Assembly (NCBI RefSeq): GCF_045679555.1
Contig: NC_092089.1
Span: 7,236,506 to 7,300,505 of the forward strand
DNA: 64,000 bases
Source: Salvelinus alpinus
Taxonomy: Eukaryota > Chordata > Actinopteri > Salmoniformes > Salmonidae
Reading direction: 5' to 3'
The translations under genes were made by a program, and so were the position numbers. The first letter of the stretch is position 1; each line of letters begins with the position of its first letter. Of this stretch, positions 1-14,000 are shown in pieces. The notes beneath the pieces are model-generated. The model had not been told where the DNA came from. It made no database searches and worked only from the letters and a program-made list of their open reading frames with translations.

Positions 1-568
1 GGGTTTTAGACTGGGTAGAACATCCTGTGGTCTGTCTGTATTAATGGGGTTTTAGACTGGGTAGAACATCCTGTGGTCTGTCTGTATTAATGGGGTTTTA
101 GATTGGGTAGAACATCCTGTGGCCTGTCTGTATTAATGGGGTTTTAGATTGGGTAGAACATCCTGTGGCCTGTCTGTATTAATGGGGTTTTAGACTGGGT
201 AGAACATCCTGTGGTCTGTCTGTATTAATGGGGTTTTACACTGGGTAGAACATCCTGTGGTCTGTCTGTATTAATGGGGTTATAGACTGAGTAGAACATC
301 CTGTGGTCTGTCTGTATTAATGGGGTTTTAGACTGGGTAGAACATCCTGTGGTCTGTCTGTATTAATGGGGTTTTAGACTGGGTAGAACATCCTGTGGTC
401 TGTCTGTATTAATGGGGTTATAGACTGGGTAGAACATCCTGTGGTCTGTCTGTATTAATGGGGTTTTAGATTGGGTAGAACATCCTGTGGTCTGTCTGTA
501 TTAATGGGGTTTTAGATTGGGTAGAACATCCTGTGGTCTGTCTGTATTAATGGGGTTTTAGATTGGGC
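1..568. repeat. 46-bp minisatellite, about 12 copies
   Basis: Direct tandem copies of a 46-bp unit marked by 'gggtagaacatcctgtgg' and 'ctgtattaatggggtt'. Copies differ at a few sites (gactggg/gattggg). The array runs off the left edge, so its full length is unknown. Intergenic, downstream of CEP76. Confidence 0.95.
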
Positions 569-1013
569 ATCTGTATTTAACAACATGATGATAAAAATGA
601 AGATATATATATATATATAACAACAGGAGCAGGAAGTCCACACGAGACGGCCGATGAGCTGCTCGGCTCACAGCAGACAGTGTAGGGACCAATCAGAACA
701 ATTCTAATTCACAGCTCTGCAAAAACCCTAATTGGTTTGAAGTAAATCGATATGAGCTGGCAGCTACCCACAGTCCGCCAGGCTCCTTCTGCTATTAGCT
801 CATTGATTGGTCCGTACTAATTGAAGGTATGGCTATTACAGGGTGAAGTCAGTTTCCACAGCAGCAGAGTTCAGGATATAAATCAGAGGGAGTGTAGAAA
901 CGGAGCAGTCCCTGGTCTCTTTAGAGATCAACTTTCATTTATGACAAATCAAATGTAATCAGCTGGGTGATAGAACATCTACCTGGATGTCCACATGAAC
1001 CCAGAGAGGATAA
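569..1013. other. Unique intergenic sequence, no gene seen
   Basis: About 445 bp with a short (AT)n run near 607-619 and otherwise ordinary sequence. I see no exon-like open frame flanked by splice sites and no recognised repeat. It ends in a few copies of a 'ggataacagaga' motif (about 1008-1056) that leads into the next array. Confidence 0.6.
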
Positions 1014-1057
1014 CAGAGAGGGTAACAGAAAGGATAACAGAGAGGATAACAGAGAGG

Positions 1058-3863
1058 ATCCCCACTAAGATCTGTATTAACACCAGGCTAAATCCCCCTA
1101 AGATCTGTATTAACACCAGGCTAAATCCCCCCTAAGATCTTTATTAACACCAGGCTAAATCCCCCTAAGATCTGTATTAACACCTGGCTAAATCCCCCCC
1201 TAAGATCTGTATTAACACCAGGCTAAATCCCCCCTAAGATCTGTATTAACACCAGGCTAAATCCCCCCTAAGATCTGTATTAACACCAGGCTAAATCCCC
1301 CTAAGATCTGTATTAACACCAGGCTAAATCCCCCCTAAGATCTGTATTAACACCAGGCTAAATCCCCCCCTAAGATCTTTATTAACAACAGGCTAAATCC
1401 CCCTAAGATTGTATTAACACCAGGCTAAATCCCCCCTAAGATCTGTATTAACACCAGGCTAAATCCCCACTAAGATCTGTATTAACACCAGGCTAAATCC
1501 CCCCTAAGATCTGTATTAACACCAGGCTAAATCCCCCTAAGATCTGTATTAACACCAGGCTAAATCCCCCTAAGATCTGTATTAACACCAGGCTAAATCC
1601 CCCTAAGATCTGTATTAACACCAGGCTAAATCCCCCTAGGATCTGTATTAACACCAGGCTAAATCCCCCCCTAAGATCTGTATTAACACCGGGCTAAATC
1701 CCCCTAAGATCTGTATTAACACCAGGCTAAATCCCCCCCTAAGATCTGTATTAACACCAGGCTAAATCCCCCCTAAGATCTGTATTAACACCAGGCTAAA
1801 TCCCCACTAAGATCTGTATTAACACCAGGCTAAATCCCCACTAAGATCTGTATTAACACCAGGCTAAATCCCCCCCTAAGATCTGTATTAACACCAGGCT
1901 AAATCCCCCTAAGATCTGTATTAACACCAGGCTAAATCCCCCCTAAGATCTGTTTTAACACCAGGCTAAATCCCCCCTAAGATCTGTTTTAACACCAGGC
2001 TAAATCCCCCCTAAGATCTGTATTAACACCAGGCTAAATCCCCACTAAGGTCTGTATTAACACCAGGCTAAATCCCCCTAAGATCTGTATTAACACCATG
2101 CTAAATCCCCCCTAAGATCTGTATTAACACCAGGCTAAATCCCCATAAGATCTGTATTAACACCAGGCTAAATCCCCCCTAAGATCTGTATTAACACCAG
2201 GCTAAATCCTCCCTAAGATCTGTATTAACACCAGGCTAAATCCCCCTAAGATCTGTATTAACACCAGGCTAAATCCCCCTAAGATCTGTATTAACACCAG
2301 GCTAAATCCCCCCCTAGGATCTGTATTAACAACAGGCTAAATCCCCCTAAGATTGTATTAACACCAGGCTAAATCCCCCTAAGATCTGTATTAACACCAG
2401 GCTAAATCCCCCTAAGATATGTATTAACACCAGGCTAAATCCCCCTAAGATCTGTATTAACACCAGGCTAAATCCCCCCCTAAGATCTGTATTAACACCA
2501 GGCTAAATCCCCCTAAGATCTGTATTAACACCGGGCTAAATCCCCCTAAGATCTGTATTAACACCAGGCTAAATCCCCCCTAAGATCTGTATTAACACCA
2601 GGCTAAATCCCCCTAAGATCTGTATTAACACCAGGCTAAATCCCCCCTAAGATCTGTATTAACACCAGGCTAAATCCCCCCCTAAGATCTGTATTAACAC
2701 CAGGCTAAATCCCCCCTAAGATCTGTTTTAACACCAGGCTAAATCCCCCTAAGATCTGTATTAACACCGGGCTAAATCCCCCCCTAAGATCTGTATTAAC
2801 ACCAGGCTAAATCCCCCTAAGATCTGTATTAACACCAGGCTAAATCCCCCCTAAGATCTGTTTTAACACCAGGCTAAATCCCCCCTAAGATCTGTATTAA
2901 CACCAGGCTAAATCCCCACTAAGGTCTGTATTAACACCAGGCTAAATCCCCCTAAGATCTGTATTAACACCAGGCTAAATCCCCCCTAAGATCTGTATTA
3001 ACACCAGGCTAAATCCCCCTAAGATCTGTATTAACACCAGGCTAAATCCCCCTAAGATCTGTATTAACACCAGGCTAAATCCCCCCTAAGATCTGTTTTA
3101 ACACCAGGCTAAATCCCCCTAAGATCTGTATTAACACCGGGCTAAATCCCCCCCTAAGATCTGTATTAACACCAGGCTAAATCCCCCTAAGATCTGTATT
3201 AACACCAGGCTAAATCCCCCTAAGATCTGTATTAACACCAGGCTAAATCCCCCTAAGATTTGTATTAACACCGGGCTAAATCCCCCCCTAAGATCTGTAT
3301 TAACACCAGGCTAAATCCCCACTAAGATCTGTATTAACACCAGGCTAAATCCCCCCTAAGATCTATATTAACACCAGGCTAAATCCCCCTAAGATCTGTA
3401 TTAACACCAGGCTAAATCCCCCTAAGATCTGTATTAACACCAGGCTAAATCCCCCTAAGATCTGTATTAACACCAGGCTAAATCCCCCTAAGATCTGTAT
3501 TAACACCAGGCTAAATCCCCCCTAAGATCTGTATTAACACCAGGCTAAATCCCCCTAAGATCTGTATTAACACCAGGCTAAATCCCCCCTAAGATCTGTA
3601 TTAACACCAGGCTAAATCCCCCTAAGATCTGTATTAACACCAGGCTAAATCCCCCTAAGATCTGTATTAACACCAGGCTAAATCCCCCTAAGATCTGTAT
3701 TAACACCAGGCTAAATCCCCCTAAGATCTGTATTAACACCAGGCTAAATCCCCCCCTAAGATCTGTATTAACACCAGGCTAAATCCCCCTAAGATCTGTA
3801 TTAACACCAGGCTAAATCCCCCCTAAGATCTGTATTAACACCAGGCTAAATCCCCCCTAAGAT
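1058..3863. repeat. 34-36-bp minisatellite, about 80 copies
   Basis: Tandem copies marked by 'taagatctgtattaacacc' followed by 'aggctaaatcccc'. Unit length varies through a C-run of about 4-7 bases before 'taagat'. Point variants (gggcta, gttttaac) recur in blocks, which suggests duplication of several units at once. Intergenic. Confidence 0.95.
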
Positions 3864-3896
3864 TTGACCCTCTTCCAGCTTCATGCTTAGCCAATG

Positions 3897-4248
3897 AGAC
3901 TTAGCCAGCACTCATCACAGTTTAATTGAGTGCTGATAACAGCCAATAAGATAATGAAATAGTCATCACAGTTTAATTGAGGGCCGATAACAGCCAATAA
4001 GATAATGAAATAGTCATCACAGTTTAATTGAGGGCCGATAACAGCCAATAAGATAATGAAATAGTCACAGTTTAATTGAGGGCCGATAACAGCCAATAAG
4101 ATAATGAAATAGTCATGACAATTTAATTGAGGGCCGATAACAGCCAATAAGATAATGAAATAGTCATCACAGTTTAATTGAGGGCCGATAACAGCCAATA
4201 AGATAATGAAATCGTCATGACAGTTTAATTGAGGGCCAATAACAGCCA
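3897..4248. repeat. 51-bp minisatellite, about 6-7 copies
   Basis: Tandem copies marked by 'cagccaataagataatgaaa' and 'cagtttaattgagggccg'. It passes without a gap into the 22-bp array to its right. Confidence 0.92.
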
Positions 4249-7047
4249 ATAACCGGCTACCGGGAAGGACAGTACCGGCTACCGGGAAGGACAGTACCAG
4301 CTTCCGGGAAGGACAGTACCGGCTACCGGGAAGGACAGCACCGGCTACCGGGAAAGACAGCACCGGCTACTACTTGGGAAGGACAGTACCAGCTACCGGG
4401 AAGAACAGTACCGGCTACCGGGAAGGACAGCACCGGCTACCGGGAAGGACAGCACCGGCTACCGGGAAAGACAGCACCGGCTACTACTTGGGAAGGACAG
4501 TACCAGCTACCGGGAAGAACAGCACCGGCTACCGGGAAGGACAGCACCGGCTACCGGGAAGGACAGTACCGGCTACCGGGAAGGACAGTACCGGCTACTA
4601 CTTGGGAAGGACAGCACCGGCTACTACTTGGGAAGGACAGTACCGGCTACCGGGAAGAACAGTACCGGCTACCGGGAAGAACAGTACCGGCTACCACTTG
4701 GGAAGGACAGTACCGGCTACTACTTGGGAAGGACAGTACCGGCTACTACTGGGAAGGACAGTACCGGCACCTACTGGGAAGGACAGTACCAGCTACTGGG
4801 AAGGACAGTACCAGCTACTGGGAAGGACAGTACCAGCTACTGGGAAGGACAGTACCGGCTACTGGGAAGGACAGTACCGGCTACTGGGAAGGACAGTACC
4901 GGCTACTGGGAAGGACAGTACCGGCTACTGGGAAGGACAGTACCGGCTACTGGGAAGGACAGTACCGGCTACTGGGAAGGACAGTACCGGCTACTGGGAA
5001 GGACAGTACCGGCTACTGGGAAACCCAGTACCGGCTACTGGGAAGGACAGTACCGGCTACTGGGAAGGACAGGACCGGCTACTGGGAAGGACAGTACCAG
5101 CTACTGGGAAGGACAGTACCAGCTACTGGGAAGAACAGTACCGGCTACTGGGAAGGACAGTACCGGCTACTGGGAAGGACAGTACCGGCTACTGGGAAGG
5201 ACAGTACCGGCTACTGGGAAGGACAGTACCGGCTACTGGGAAGGACAGTACCGGCTACTGGGAAGGACAGTACCGGCTACTGGGAAGGACAGTACCGGCT
5301 ACTGGGAAACCCAGTACCGGCTACTGGGAAGGACAGTACCAGCTACTACTTGGGAAGCCCAGTACCAGCTACTGGGAAGAACAGTACCAGCTACTGGGAA
5401 GGACAGTACCGGCTACTGGGAAGAACAGTACCGGCTTTTGGGAAGGACAGTACCGGCTACTGGGAAACCCAGTACCGGCTACTGGGAAGGACAGTACCAG
5501 CTACTGGGAAGGACAGTACCAGCTACTGGGAAGGACAGTACCGGCTACTGGGAAGGACAGTACCGGCTACTGGGAAGGACAGTACCAGCTACTGGGAAGG
5601 ACAGTACCAGCTACTACTTGGGAAGGACAGTACCAGCTACTGGGAAGGACAGTACCAGCTACTGGGAAGGACAGTACCAGCTACTGGGAAGGACAGTACC
5701 AGCTACTACTTGGGAAGGACAGTACCAGCTACTACTTGGGAAGGACAGTACCAGCTACTACTTGGGAAGGACAGTACCAGCTACTGGGAAGGACAGTACC
5801 AGCTACCGGGAAGGACAGTACCAGCTACTGGGAAACCCAGTACCAGCTACTGGGAAGGACAGTACCAGCTACTGGGAAGGACAGTACCAGCTACTACTTG
5901 GGAAGGACAGTACCAGCTACTGGGAAGGACAGTACCAGCTACTGGGAAGGACAGTACCAGCTACTACTGGGAAGGACAGTACCAGCTACTACTGGGAAGG
6001 ACAGTACCAGCTACTACTTGGGAAGGTCAGTACCAGCTACTGGGAAGGACAGTACCAGCTACTGGGAAGGACAGTACCAGCTACTGGGAAGGACAGTACC
6101 AGCTACTGGGAAACCCAGTACCAGCTACTGGGAAGGACAGTACCAGCTACTACTTGGGAAGGACAGTACCAGCTACTACTTGGGAAGGTCAGTACCAGCT
6201 ACTGGGAAACCCAGTACCAGCTACTGGGAAGGACAGTACCAGCTACTGGGAAGGACAGTACCAGCTACTACTTGGGAAGGACAGTACAAGCTACTGGGAA
6301 GGACAGTACCAGCTACTGGGAAGGACAGTACCAGCTACTACTTGGGAAGGACAGTACCAGGTACTACTTGGGAAGGACAGTACCAGCTACTGGGAAGGAC
6401 AGTACCAGCTACTGGGAAGGACAGTACCAGCTACTGGGAAGGACAGTACCAGTTACTACTTGGGAAGGACAGTACCAGCTACTGGGAAGGACAGTACCAG
6501 CTACTGGGAAACACAGTACCAGCTACTGGGAAACACAGTACCAGCTACTGGGAAGGACAGTACCAGCTACTGGGAAGGACAGTACCAGCTACTTGGAAAC
6601 CCAGTACCAGCTACTGGGAAACCCAGTACCAGCTTACTGGGAAGGACAGTACCAGCTACTGGGAAGGACAGTACCAGCTACTACTGGGAAGGACAGTACC
6701 AGCTACTGGGAAGGACAGTACCAGCTACTGGGAAGGACAGTACCGGCTACTGGGAAGGACAGTACCAGCTACTACTGGGAAGGACAGTACCAGCTACTGG
6801 GAAGGACAGTACCGGCTACTGGGAAGGACAGTACCGGCTACTGGGAAGGACAGTACCGGCTACTGGGAAGGACAGTACCAGCTACCGGGAAGGACAGTAC
6901 CAGCTAATGGGATGGACAGTACCAGCTACTACTGGGAAGGACAGTACCAGCTAATGGGATGGACAGTACCAGCTACTGGGAAGGACAGTTCCAGCGACTG
7001 GGAAGGACAGTACCAGCTACTGGGAAGGACAGTACCGGCTACTGGGA
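4249..7047. repeat. 22-bp minisatellite, about 120 copies
   Basis: The basic unit is 'ctactgggaaggacagtacc' plus two bases (gg or ag). Longer variants carry an extra 'tact' or 'tactt'. Left copies mostly have ccgg and right copies ccag, so homogenisation is regional. The unit has no plus-strand stop in any frame, which creates three overlapping open frames of more than 500 codons made only of low-complexity repeats. These are not genes. Confidence 0.96.
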
Positions 7048-7287
7048 TGTCATAAGATCCCTCACTTATCTGTGGTTTGAATCCTAAAGTGCTTTAGCAA
7101 TACCATCAACTTAGTTCTAAAGTGTTTAACTGGTGTTTTATGAATCCTGTTGTTTGTCAGTGCAGTAGATGTGAATGTGAGGAGGATGAGAGATGTTCTC
7201 TAGACAGTAATTACACTGAACAGCATTACTGCTGGAGGAATGGAGCCTTCAGTTCAGTCAGGTCAACCGTCTCCGCTGGTCTTCACT

Positions 7288-7300
7288 CGCCACCTAGTGG
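7288..7300 (-). promoter_or_regulatory. CTCF-like motif, copy 1
   Basis: The minus strand reads CCACTAGGTGGCG, which fits the vertebrate CTCF core CCASYAGRKGGCR at every position. It sits in the first of two 63-bp tandem copies. Binding is inferred from the motif only; similar motifs also occur inside dispersed repeats. Confidence 0.45.
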
Positions 7301-7350
7301 TGGAACCACGCATTACACATCTACTGTTTATTACCTTCATGGTCTTCACT

Positions 7351-7363
7351 CGCCATCTAGTGG
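7351..7363 (-). promoter_or_regulatory. CTCF-like motif, copy 2
   Basis: The minus strand reads CCACTAGATGGCG, also a full fit to the CTCF core, exactly 63 bp from copy 1 and in the same orientation. The two copies differ by one core base, both allowed by the consensus. Confidence 0.45.
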
Positions 7364-7512
7364 CGGAACCACGCATTACACATCTACTGTTTATTACCTT
7401 CATGGTGAACTTAAACTCATTACACCTGGCTGACTAGATAACAGGAACAAGTTCTGATCAATCAAATTTAGTTCAATTACAATTCAGACTCACTCATTAA
7501 AAAAAAAGTTCT

Positions 7513-7522
7513 TTATTTATTT
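7513..7522 (-). terminator. cep76: CEP76 polyadenylation signal
   Basis: The minus strand has two overlapping AATAAA hexamers (plus-strand tttatttatt) about 370 bp after the CEP76 stop codon. They lie in an A/T-rich segment with no competing signal seen between them and the stop. Confidence 0.65.
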
Positions 7523-7611
7523 AGAAAAAAATATATGTAGCTATAAATACATTCTCATATTGTAAACAAAGTCTGTAAATAGACAATATAAAGATAAAAC
7601 ATTGTAGTGAC

Positions 7612-7785
7612 GGGGGGATCAATAGTTACATATCAGGATATGACATGTTATGATATGTTTGGACAATGGGGATCAATAGTTACATATCAGGATATGACAT
7701 GTTATGATATGATTGGACAATGGGGATCAATAGGTACATATCAGGATATGACATGTTATGATATGATTGGACAATGGGAATCACA
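7612..7785. repeat. 53-bp repeat in the CEP76 3' UTR, about 3.3 copies
   Basis: Tandem copies marked by 'tacatatcaggatatgacat' and 'gttatgatatgattggacaa'. They lie between the stop codon and the polyadenylation signal, so they would be transcribed in CEP76 mRNA. Confidence 0.9.
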
Positions 7786-7891
7786 ATAAAATCACAGTAT
7801 CGAACCGCAATACATACAGAATGGTGAGAATATGGCTTCAACTTGATGTTCCTCCAGCGCTGGGGGCGTGTCAAAGGTTAGGGGTCAGGGG

Positions 7892-8030
7892 TCAGAGTAC
7901 AGAACGATACTTGCAGGCGAACATCACCCAGACGGCACAGGCAGACTCAGGGTACGCAAACACCCGGACACGCACCGCCAGCCTCACGTGGTCCCCACGG
8001 CAACACACTATCTCATCGCAGAACGGAGAC
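7892..8030 (-). CDS. cep76: CEP76 exon 12 (last)
   Basis: Residues 618-663 and the stop. The acceptor is GGGCAG|GTCTCC; the first G completes the Arg codon split with exon 11. It encodes SPFCDEIVCCRGDHVRLAVR onward and ends in MFACKYRSVL. Confidence 0.95.
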
Positions 8031-11000
8031 CTGCCCAAACAACGACAGTCACACATCACTTCAGTATCCATGACAACACACACTTCTCCTGTCGTTCAGC
8101 TCTTCATTGATCTGATCAACTTGTAAAACTGTGAGGTGTTTATAGGCTGGACATATTCAGTGTTGCCGTGCGTTGCTATAGTTACCTGAGGCAGGTAGCG
8201 AAGGCTCGCCGTGTGTTGCGGTGCATTGCTATAGTTACCTGAGGCAGGTAGCGAAGGCTCGCCGTGTGTTGCGGTGCGTTGCTATAGTTACCTGAGGCAG
8301 GTAGCGAAGGCTCGCCGTGTGTTGCGGTGCATTGCTATAGTTACCTGAGGCAGGTAGCGAAGGCTCGCCGTGTGTTGCGGTGCATTGCTATAGTTACCTG
8401 AGGCAGGTAGCGAAGGCTCGACGTGTGTTGCGGTGCGTTGCTATAGTTACCTGAGGCAGGTAGCGAAGGCTCGACGTGTGTTGCGGTGCGTTGCTATAGT
8501 TACCTGAGGCAGGTAGCGAAGGCTCGCCGTGTGTTGCGGTGCATTGCTATAGTTACCTGAGGCAGGTAGCGAAGGCTCGACGTGTGTTGCGGTGCGTTGC
8601 TATAGTTACCTGAGGCAGGTTGCGAAGGCTCACCGTGTGTTGCGGTGCATTGCTATAGTTACCTGAGGCAGGTAGCGAAGGCTCGGCGTGCGTTGCGGTG
8701 CGTTGCTATAGTTACCTGAGGCAGGTAGCGAAGGCTCGGCGTGCGTTGCGGTGCAGGAAGTGGATAGGGAAACCTTTGAAGGTGTGTCCGTCCGGCACCG
8801 CCCTCCGCACAGCGTCCTGGAACTCCTCGTTACCGCAGGAAGTCCCCGTGCAGCGCTCCAGCTCGTACGCCGCCAGGGCGGAGGACAGGACGTAGGACAG
8901 GTGGTCATCCCACACTGTGGCCAGGCCCAGGTCCTGGAGGGACACACAGAGATCTACTATAATACAGGTCCTGGAGGAGACATAGAGATCTATTATAATA
9001 CAGGTCCTGGAGGAGACACAGAGATCTACTATAATACAGGTCCTGGAGGAGGGAGACACAGAGATCTACTATAATACAGGTCCTGGAGGAGACACAGAGA
9101 TCTACTATAATACAGGTCCTGGAAGAGACACAGAGATCTACAATAATACAGGTCCTGGAAGGAGACACAGAGATCTACTATAATACAGGTCCTGGAGGAG
9201 ACACAGAGATCTACTATAATACAGGTCCTGGAGGGAGACACAGAGATCTACTATAATACAGGTCCTGGAGGAGACACAGAGATCTACTATAATACAGGTC
9301 CTGGAAGAGACACAGAGATCTACTATAATACAGGTCCTGGAGGGAGACACAGAGATCTACTATAATACAGGTCCTGGAGGAGACACAGAGATCTACTATA
9401 ATACAGGTCCTGGAGGGACACAGAGATCTACTATAATACAGGTCCTGGAGGAGACACAGAGATCTACTATAATACAGGTCCTGGAAGAGACACAGAGATC
9501 TACTATAATACAGGTCCTGGAGGAGACACAGAGATCTACTATAATACAGGTCCTGGAGGAGACAAAGAGATCTACTATAATACAGGTCCTGGAGGAGACA
9601 CAGAGATCTACTATAATACAGGTCCTGGAGGAGACACAGAGATCTACTATAATACAGGTCCTGGAGGAGACACAGAGATCTACTATAATACAGGTCCTGG
9701 AGGAGACACAGAGATCTACTATAATACAGGTCCTGGAGGAGACACAGAGATCTACTATAATACAGGTCCTGGAGGAGACACAGAGATCTACTATAATACA
9801 GGTCCTGGAGGGAGACACAGAGATCTACTATAATACAGGTCCTGGAGGGAGACACAGAGATCTACTATAATACAGGTCCTGGAGGAGACACAGAGATCTA
9901 CTATAATACAGGTCCTGGAAGAGACACAGACATCTACTATAATACAGGTCCTGGAGGAGACACAGAGATCTACTATAATACAGGTCCTGGAGGAGACACA
10001 GAGATCTACTAAAATACAGGTCCTGGAGGAGACACAGAGATCTACTATAATACAGGTCCTGGAGGAGACACAGAGATCTACTATAATACAGGTCCTGGAG
10101 GAGACACAGAGATCTACTATAATACAGGTCCTGGAGGGACACACAGAGATCTACTATAATACAGGTCCTGGAGGGACACACAGAGATCTACTATAATACA
10201 GGTCCTGGAGGGACACACAGAGATCTACTATAATACAGGTCCTGGAGGAGACACAGAGATCTACTATAATACAGGTCCTGGAGGAGGGAGACACAGAGAT
10301 CTACTATAATACAGGTCCTGGAGGAGACACAGAGATCTACTATAATACAGGTCCTGGAGGAGACACAGAGATCTACTATAATACAGGTCCTGGAGGAGGG
10401 AGACACAGAGATCTACTATAATACAGGTCCTGGAGGAGGGAGACACAGAGATCTACTATAATACAGGTCCTGGAGGAGGGAGACACAGAGATCTACTGTA
10501 ATACAGGTCCTGGAGGAGACACAGAGATCTACTATAATACAGGTCCTGGAGGAGGGAGACACAGAGATCTACTATAATACAGGTCCTGGAGGAGACACAG
10601 AGATCTACTATAATACAGGTCCTGGAGGAGACACAGAGATCTACTATAATACAGGTCCTGGAGGAGACACAGAGATCTACTATAATACAGGTCCTGGAAG
10701 GACACAGAGATCTACAATAATACAGGTCCTGGAGGAGACACAGAGATCTACTATAATACAGGTCCTGGAGGAGACACAGAGATCTACTATAATACAGGTC
10801 CTGGAGGAGACACAGAGATCTACTATAATACAGGTCCTGGAGGAGACACAGAGATCTACTATAATACAGGTCCTGGAGGAGACACAGAGATCTACTATAA
10901 TACAGGTCCTGGAGGAGACACAGAGATCTACTATAATACAGGTCCTGGAAGGACACAGAGATCTACAATAATACAGGTCCTGGAGGAGACACAGAGATCT

Positions 11001-14000
11001 ACTATAATACAGGTCCTGGAGGAGACACAGAGATCTACTATAATACAGGTCCTGGAGGAGACACAGAGATCTACTATAATACAGGTCCTGGAGGAGACAC
11101 AGAGATCTACTATAATACAGGTCCTGGAGGAGACACAGAGATCTACTATAATACAGGTCCTGGAGGGACACAGAGATCTACTATAATACAGGTCCTGGAG
11201 GAGACACAGAGATCTACTATAATACAGGTCCTGGAAGAGACACAGAGATCTACTATAATACAGGTCCTGGAGGAGACACAGAGATCTACTATAATACAGG
11301 TCCTGGAGGAGACACAGAGATCTACTATAATACAGGTCCTGGAAGGACACAGAGATCTACAATAATACAGGTCCTGGAGGAGACACAGAGATCTACTATA
11401 ATACAGGTCCTGGAGGAGACACAGAGATCTACTATAATACAGGTCCTGGAGGAGACACAGAGATCTACTATAATACAGGTCCTGGAGGAGACACAGAGAT
11501 CTACTATAATACAGGTCCTGGAGGAGACACAGAGATCTACTATAATACAGGTCCTGGAGGAGACACAGAGATCTACTATAATACAGGTCCTGGAGGAGAC
11601 ACAGAGATCTACTATAATACAGGTCCTGGAGGAGACACAGAGATCTACTATAATACAGGTCCTGGAGGGACACAGAGATCTACTATAATACAGGTCCTGG
11701 AGGAGACACAGAGGTCTACTATAATACAGGTCCTGGAGGAGGGAGACACAGAGATCTACTATAATACAGGTCCTGGAGGAGGGAGACACAGAGATCTACT
11801 ATAATACAGGTCCTGGAGGAAGGAGACACAGAGATCTACTATAATACAGGTCCTGGAGGAGGGAGACACAGAGATCTACTATAATACAGGTCCTGGAGGA
11901 GACACAGAGATCTACTATAATACAGGTCCTGGAGGAGACACAGAGATCTACTATAATACAGGTCCTGGAGGTGGGAGACACAGAGATCTACTATAATACA
12001 GGTCCTGGAAGGAGACACAGAGATCTACTATAATACAGGTTCTGGAGGAGACACAGAGATTTACTATAATACAGGTCCTGGAGGAGACACAGAGATCTAC
12101 TATAATACAGGTCCTGGAAGGAGACACAGAGATCTACTATAATACAGGTCCTGGAGGAGACACAGAGATCTACTATAATACAGGTCCTGGAGGAGACACA
12201 GAGATCTACTATAATACAGGTCCTGGAAGGAGACACAGAGATCTACTATAATACAGGTCCTGGAGGAGACACAGAGATCTACTATAATACAGGTCCTGGA
12301 GGAGACACAGAGATCTACTATAATACAGGTCCTGGAGGAGACACAGAGATCTACTATAATACAGGTCCTGGAGGGAGACACAGAGATCTACTATAATACA
12401 GGTCCTGGAAGGAGACACAGAGATCTACTATAATACAGGTCCTGGAGGAGACACAGAGATCTACTATAATACAGGTCCTGGAGGAGACACAGAGATCTAC
12501 TATAATACAGGTCCTGGAAGGACACAGAGATCTACAATAATACAGGTCCTGGAGGAGACACAGAGATCTACTATAATACAGGTCCTGGAGGAGACACAGA
12601 GATCTACTATAATACAGGTCCTGGAGGAGACACAGAGATCTACTATAATACAGGTCCTGGAGGAGACACAGAGATCTACTATAATACAGGTCCTGGAGGA
12701 GACACAGAGATCTACTATAATACAGGTCCTGGAGGAGACACAGAGATCTACTATAATACAGGTCCTGGAGGAGACACAGAGATCTACTATAATACAGGTC
12801 CTGGAGGGAGACACAGAGATCTACTATAATACAGGTCCTGGAGGAGACACAGAGATCTACTATAATACAGGTCCTGGAGGAGACACAGAGATCTACTATA
12901 ATACAGGTCCTGGAGGAGACACAGAGATCTACTATAATACAGGTCCTGGAGGAGACACAGAGATCTACTATAATACAGGTCCTGGAAGGACACAGAGATC
13001 TACTATAATACAGGTCCTGGAGGAGACACAGAGATCTACTATAATACAGGTCCTGGAGGAGACACAGAGATCTATTATAATACAGGTCCTGGAGGAGACA
13101 CAGAGATCTACTATAATACAGGTCCTGGAGGAGACACAGAGATCTACTATAATACAGGTCCTGGAGGAGACACAGAGATCTACTATAATACAGGTCCTGG
13201 AGGAGACACAGAGATCTACTATAATACAGGTTCTGGAGGAGACACAGAGATCTACTATAATACAGGTCCTGGAAGGACACACAGAGATCTACTATAATAC
13301 AGGTCCTGGAGGAGACACAGAGATCTACTATAATACAGGACCTGGAGGAGACACAGAGATCTACTATAATACAGGTCCTGGAGGAGACATAGAGATCTAC
13401 TATAATACAGGTCCTGGAGGAGACACAGAGATCTACTATAATACAGGTCCTGGAGGAGACACAGAGATCTACTATAATACAGGTCCTGGAGGAGACACAG
13501 AGATCTACTATAATACAGGTCCTGGAGGAGACACAGAGATCTACTATAATACAGGTCCTGGAGGAGACACAGAGATCTACTATAATACAGGTCCTGGAGG
13601 AGACACAGAGATCTACTATAATACAGGTCCTGGAAGGACACAGAGATCTACAATAATACAGGTCCTGGAGGAGACACAGAGATCTACTATAATACAGGTC
13701 CTGGAGGAGACACAGAGATCTACTATAATACAGGTCCTGGAGGAGACACAGAGATCTACTATAATACAGGTCCTGGAGGAGACACAGAGATCTACTATAA
13801 TACAGGTCCTGGAGGAGACACAGAGATCTACTATAATACAGGTCCTGGAGGAGACACAGAGATCTACTATAATACAGGTCCTGGAGGAGACACAGAGATC
13901 TACTATAATACAGGTCCTGGAGGAGACACAGAGATCTACTATAATACAGGTCCTGGAGGAGACACAGAGATCTACTATAATACAGGTCCTGGAGGGAGAC

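Larger units (their letters stand above)
7048..7510. other. CEP76 downstream flank
   Basis: Largely unique sequence between the intergenic minisatellites and the CEP76 polyadenylation signal. It contains a 63-bp direct duplication (about 7279-7404), each copy carrying a CTCF-like motif. No gene seen. Confidence 0.6.

Noticed and set aside
1058-3863. CRISPR-like regular repeats
   Set aside because: Units are contiguous with no unique spacers, and this is vertebrate nuclear DNA. The same holds for every array in the window.
1058-3863. Telomeric repeat block, given the C-rich 'ccccctaa' motif
   Set aside because: 'ccccctaa' occurs once per 34-36-bp unit; there is no run of CCCTAA hexamers.
4374-7055. 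Plus-strand open frame of 893 codons, plus two more in other frames
   Set aside because: All three plus frames are open over the same 22-bp array because the unit has no stop. Products are pure low-complexity repeats with no start context, introns or homology.
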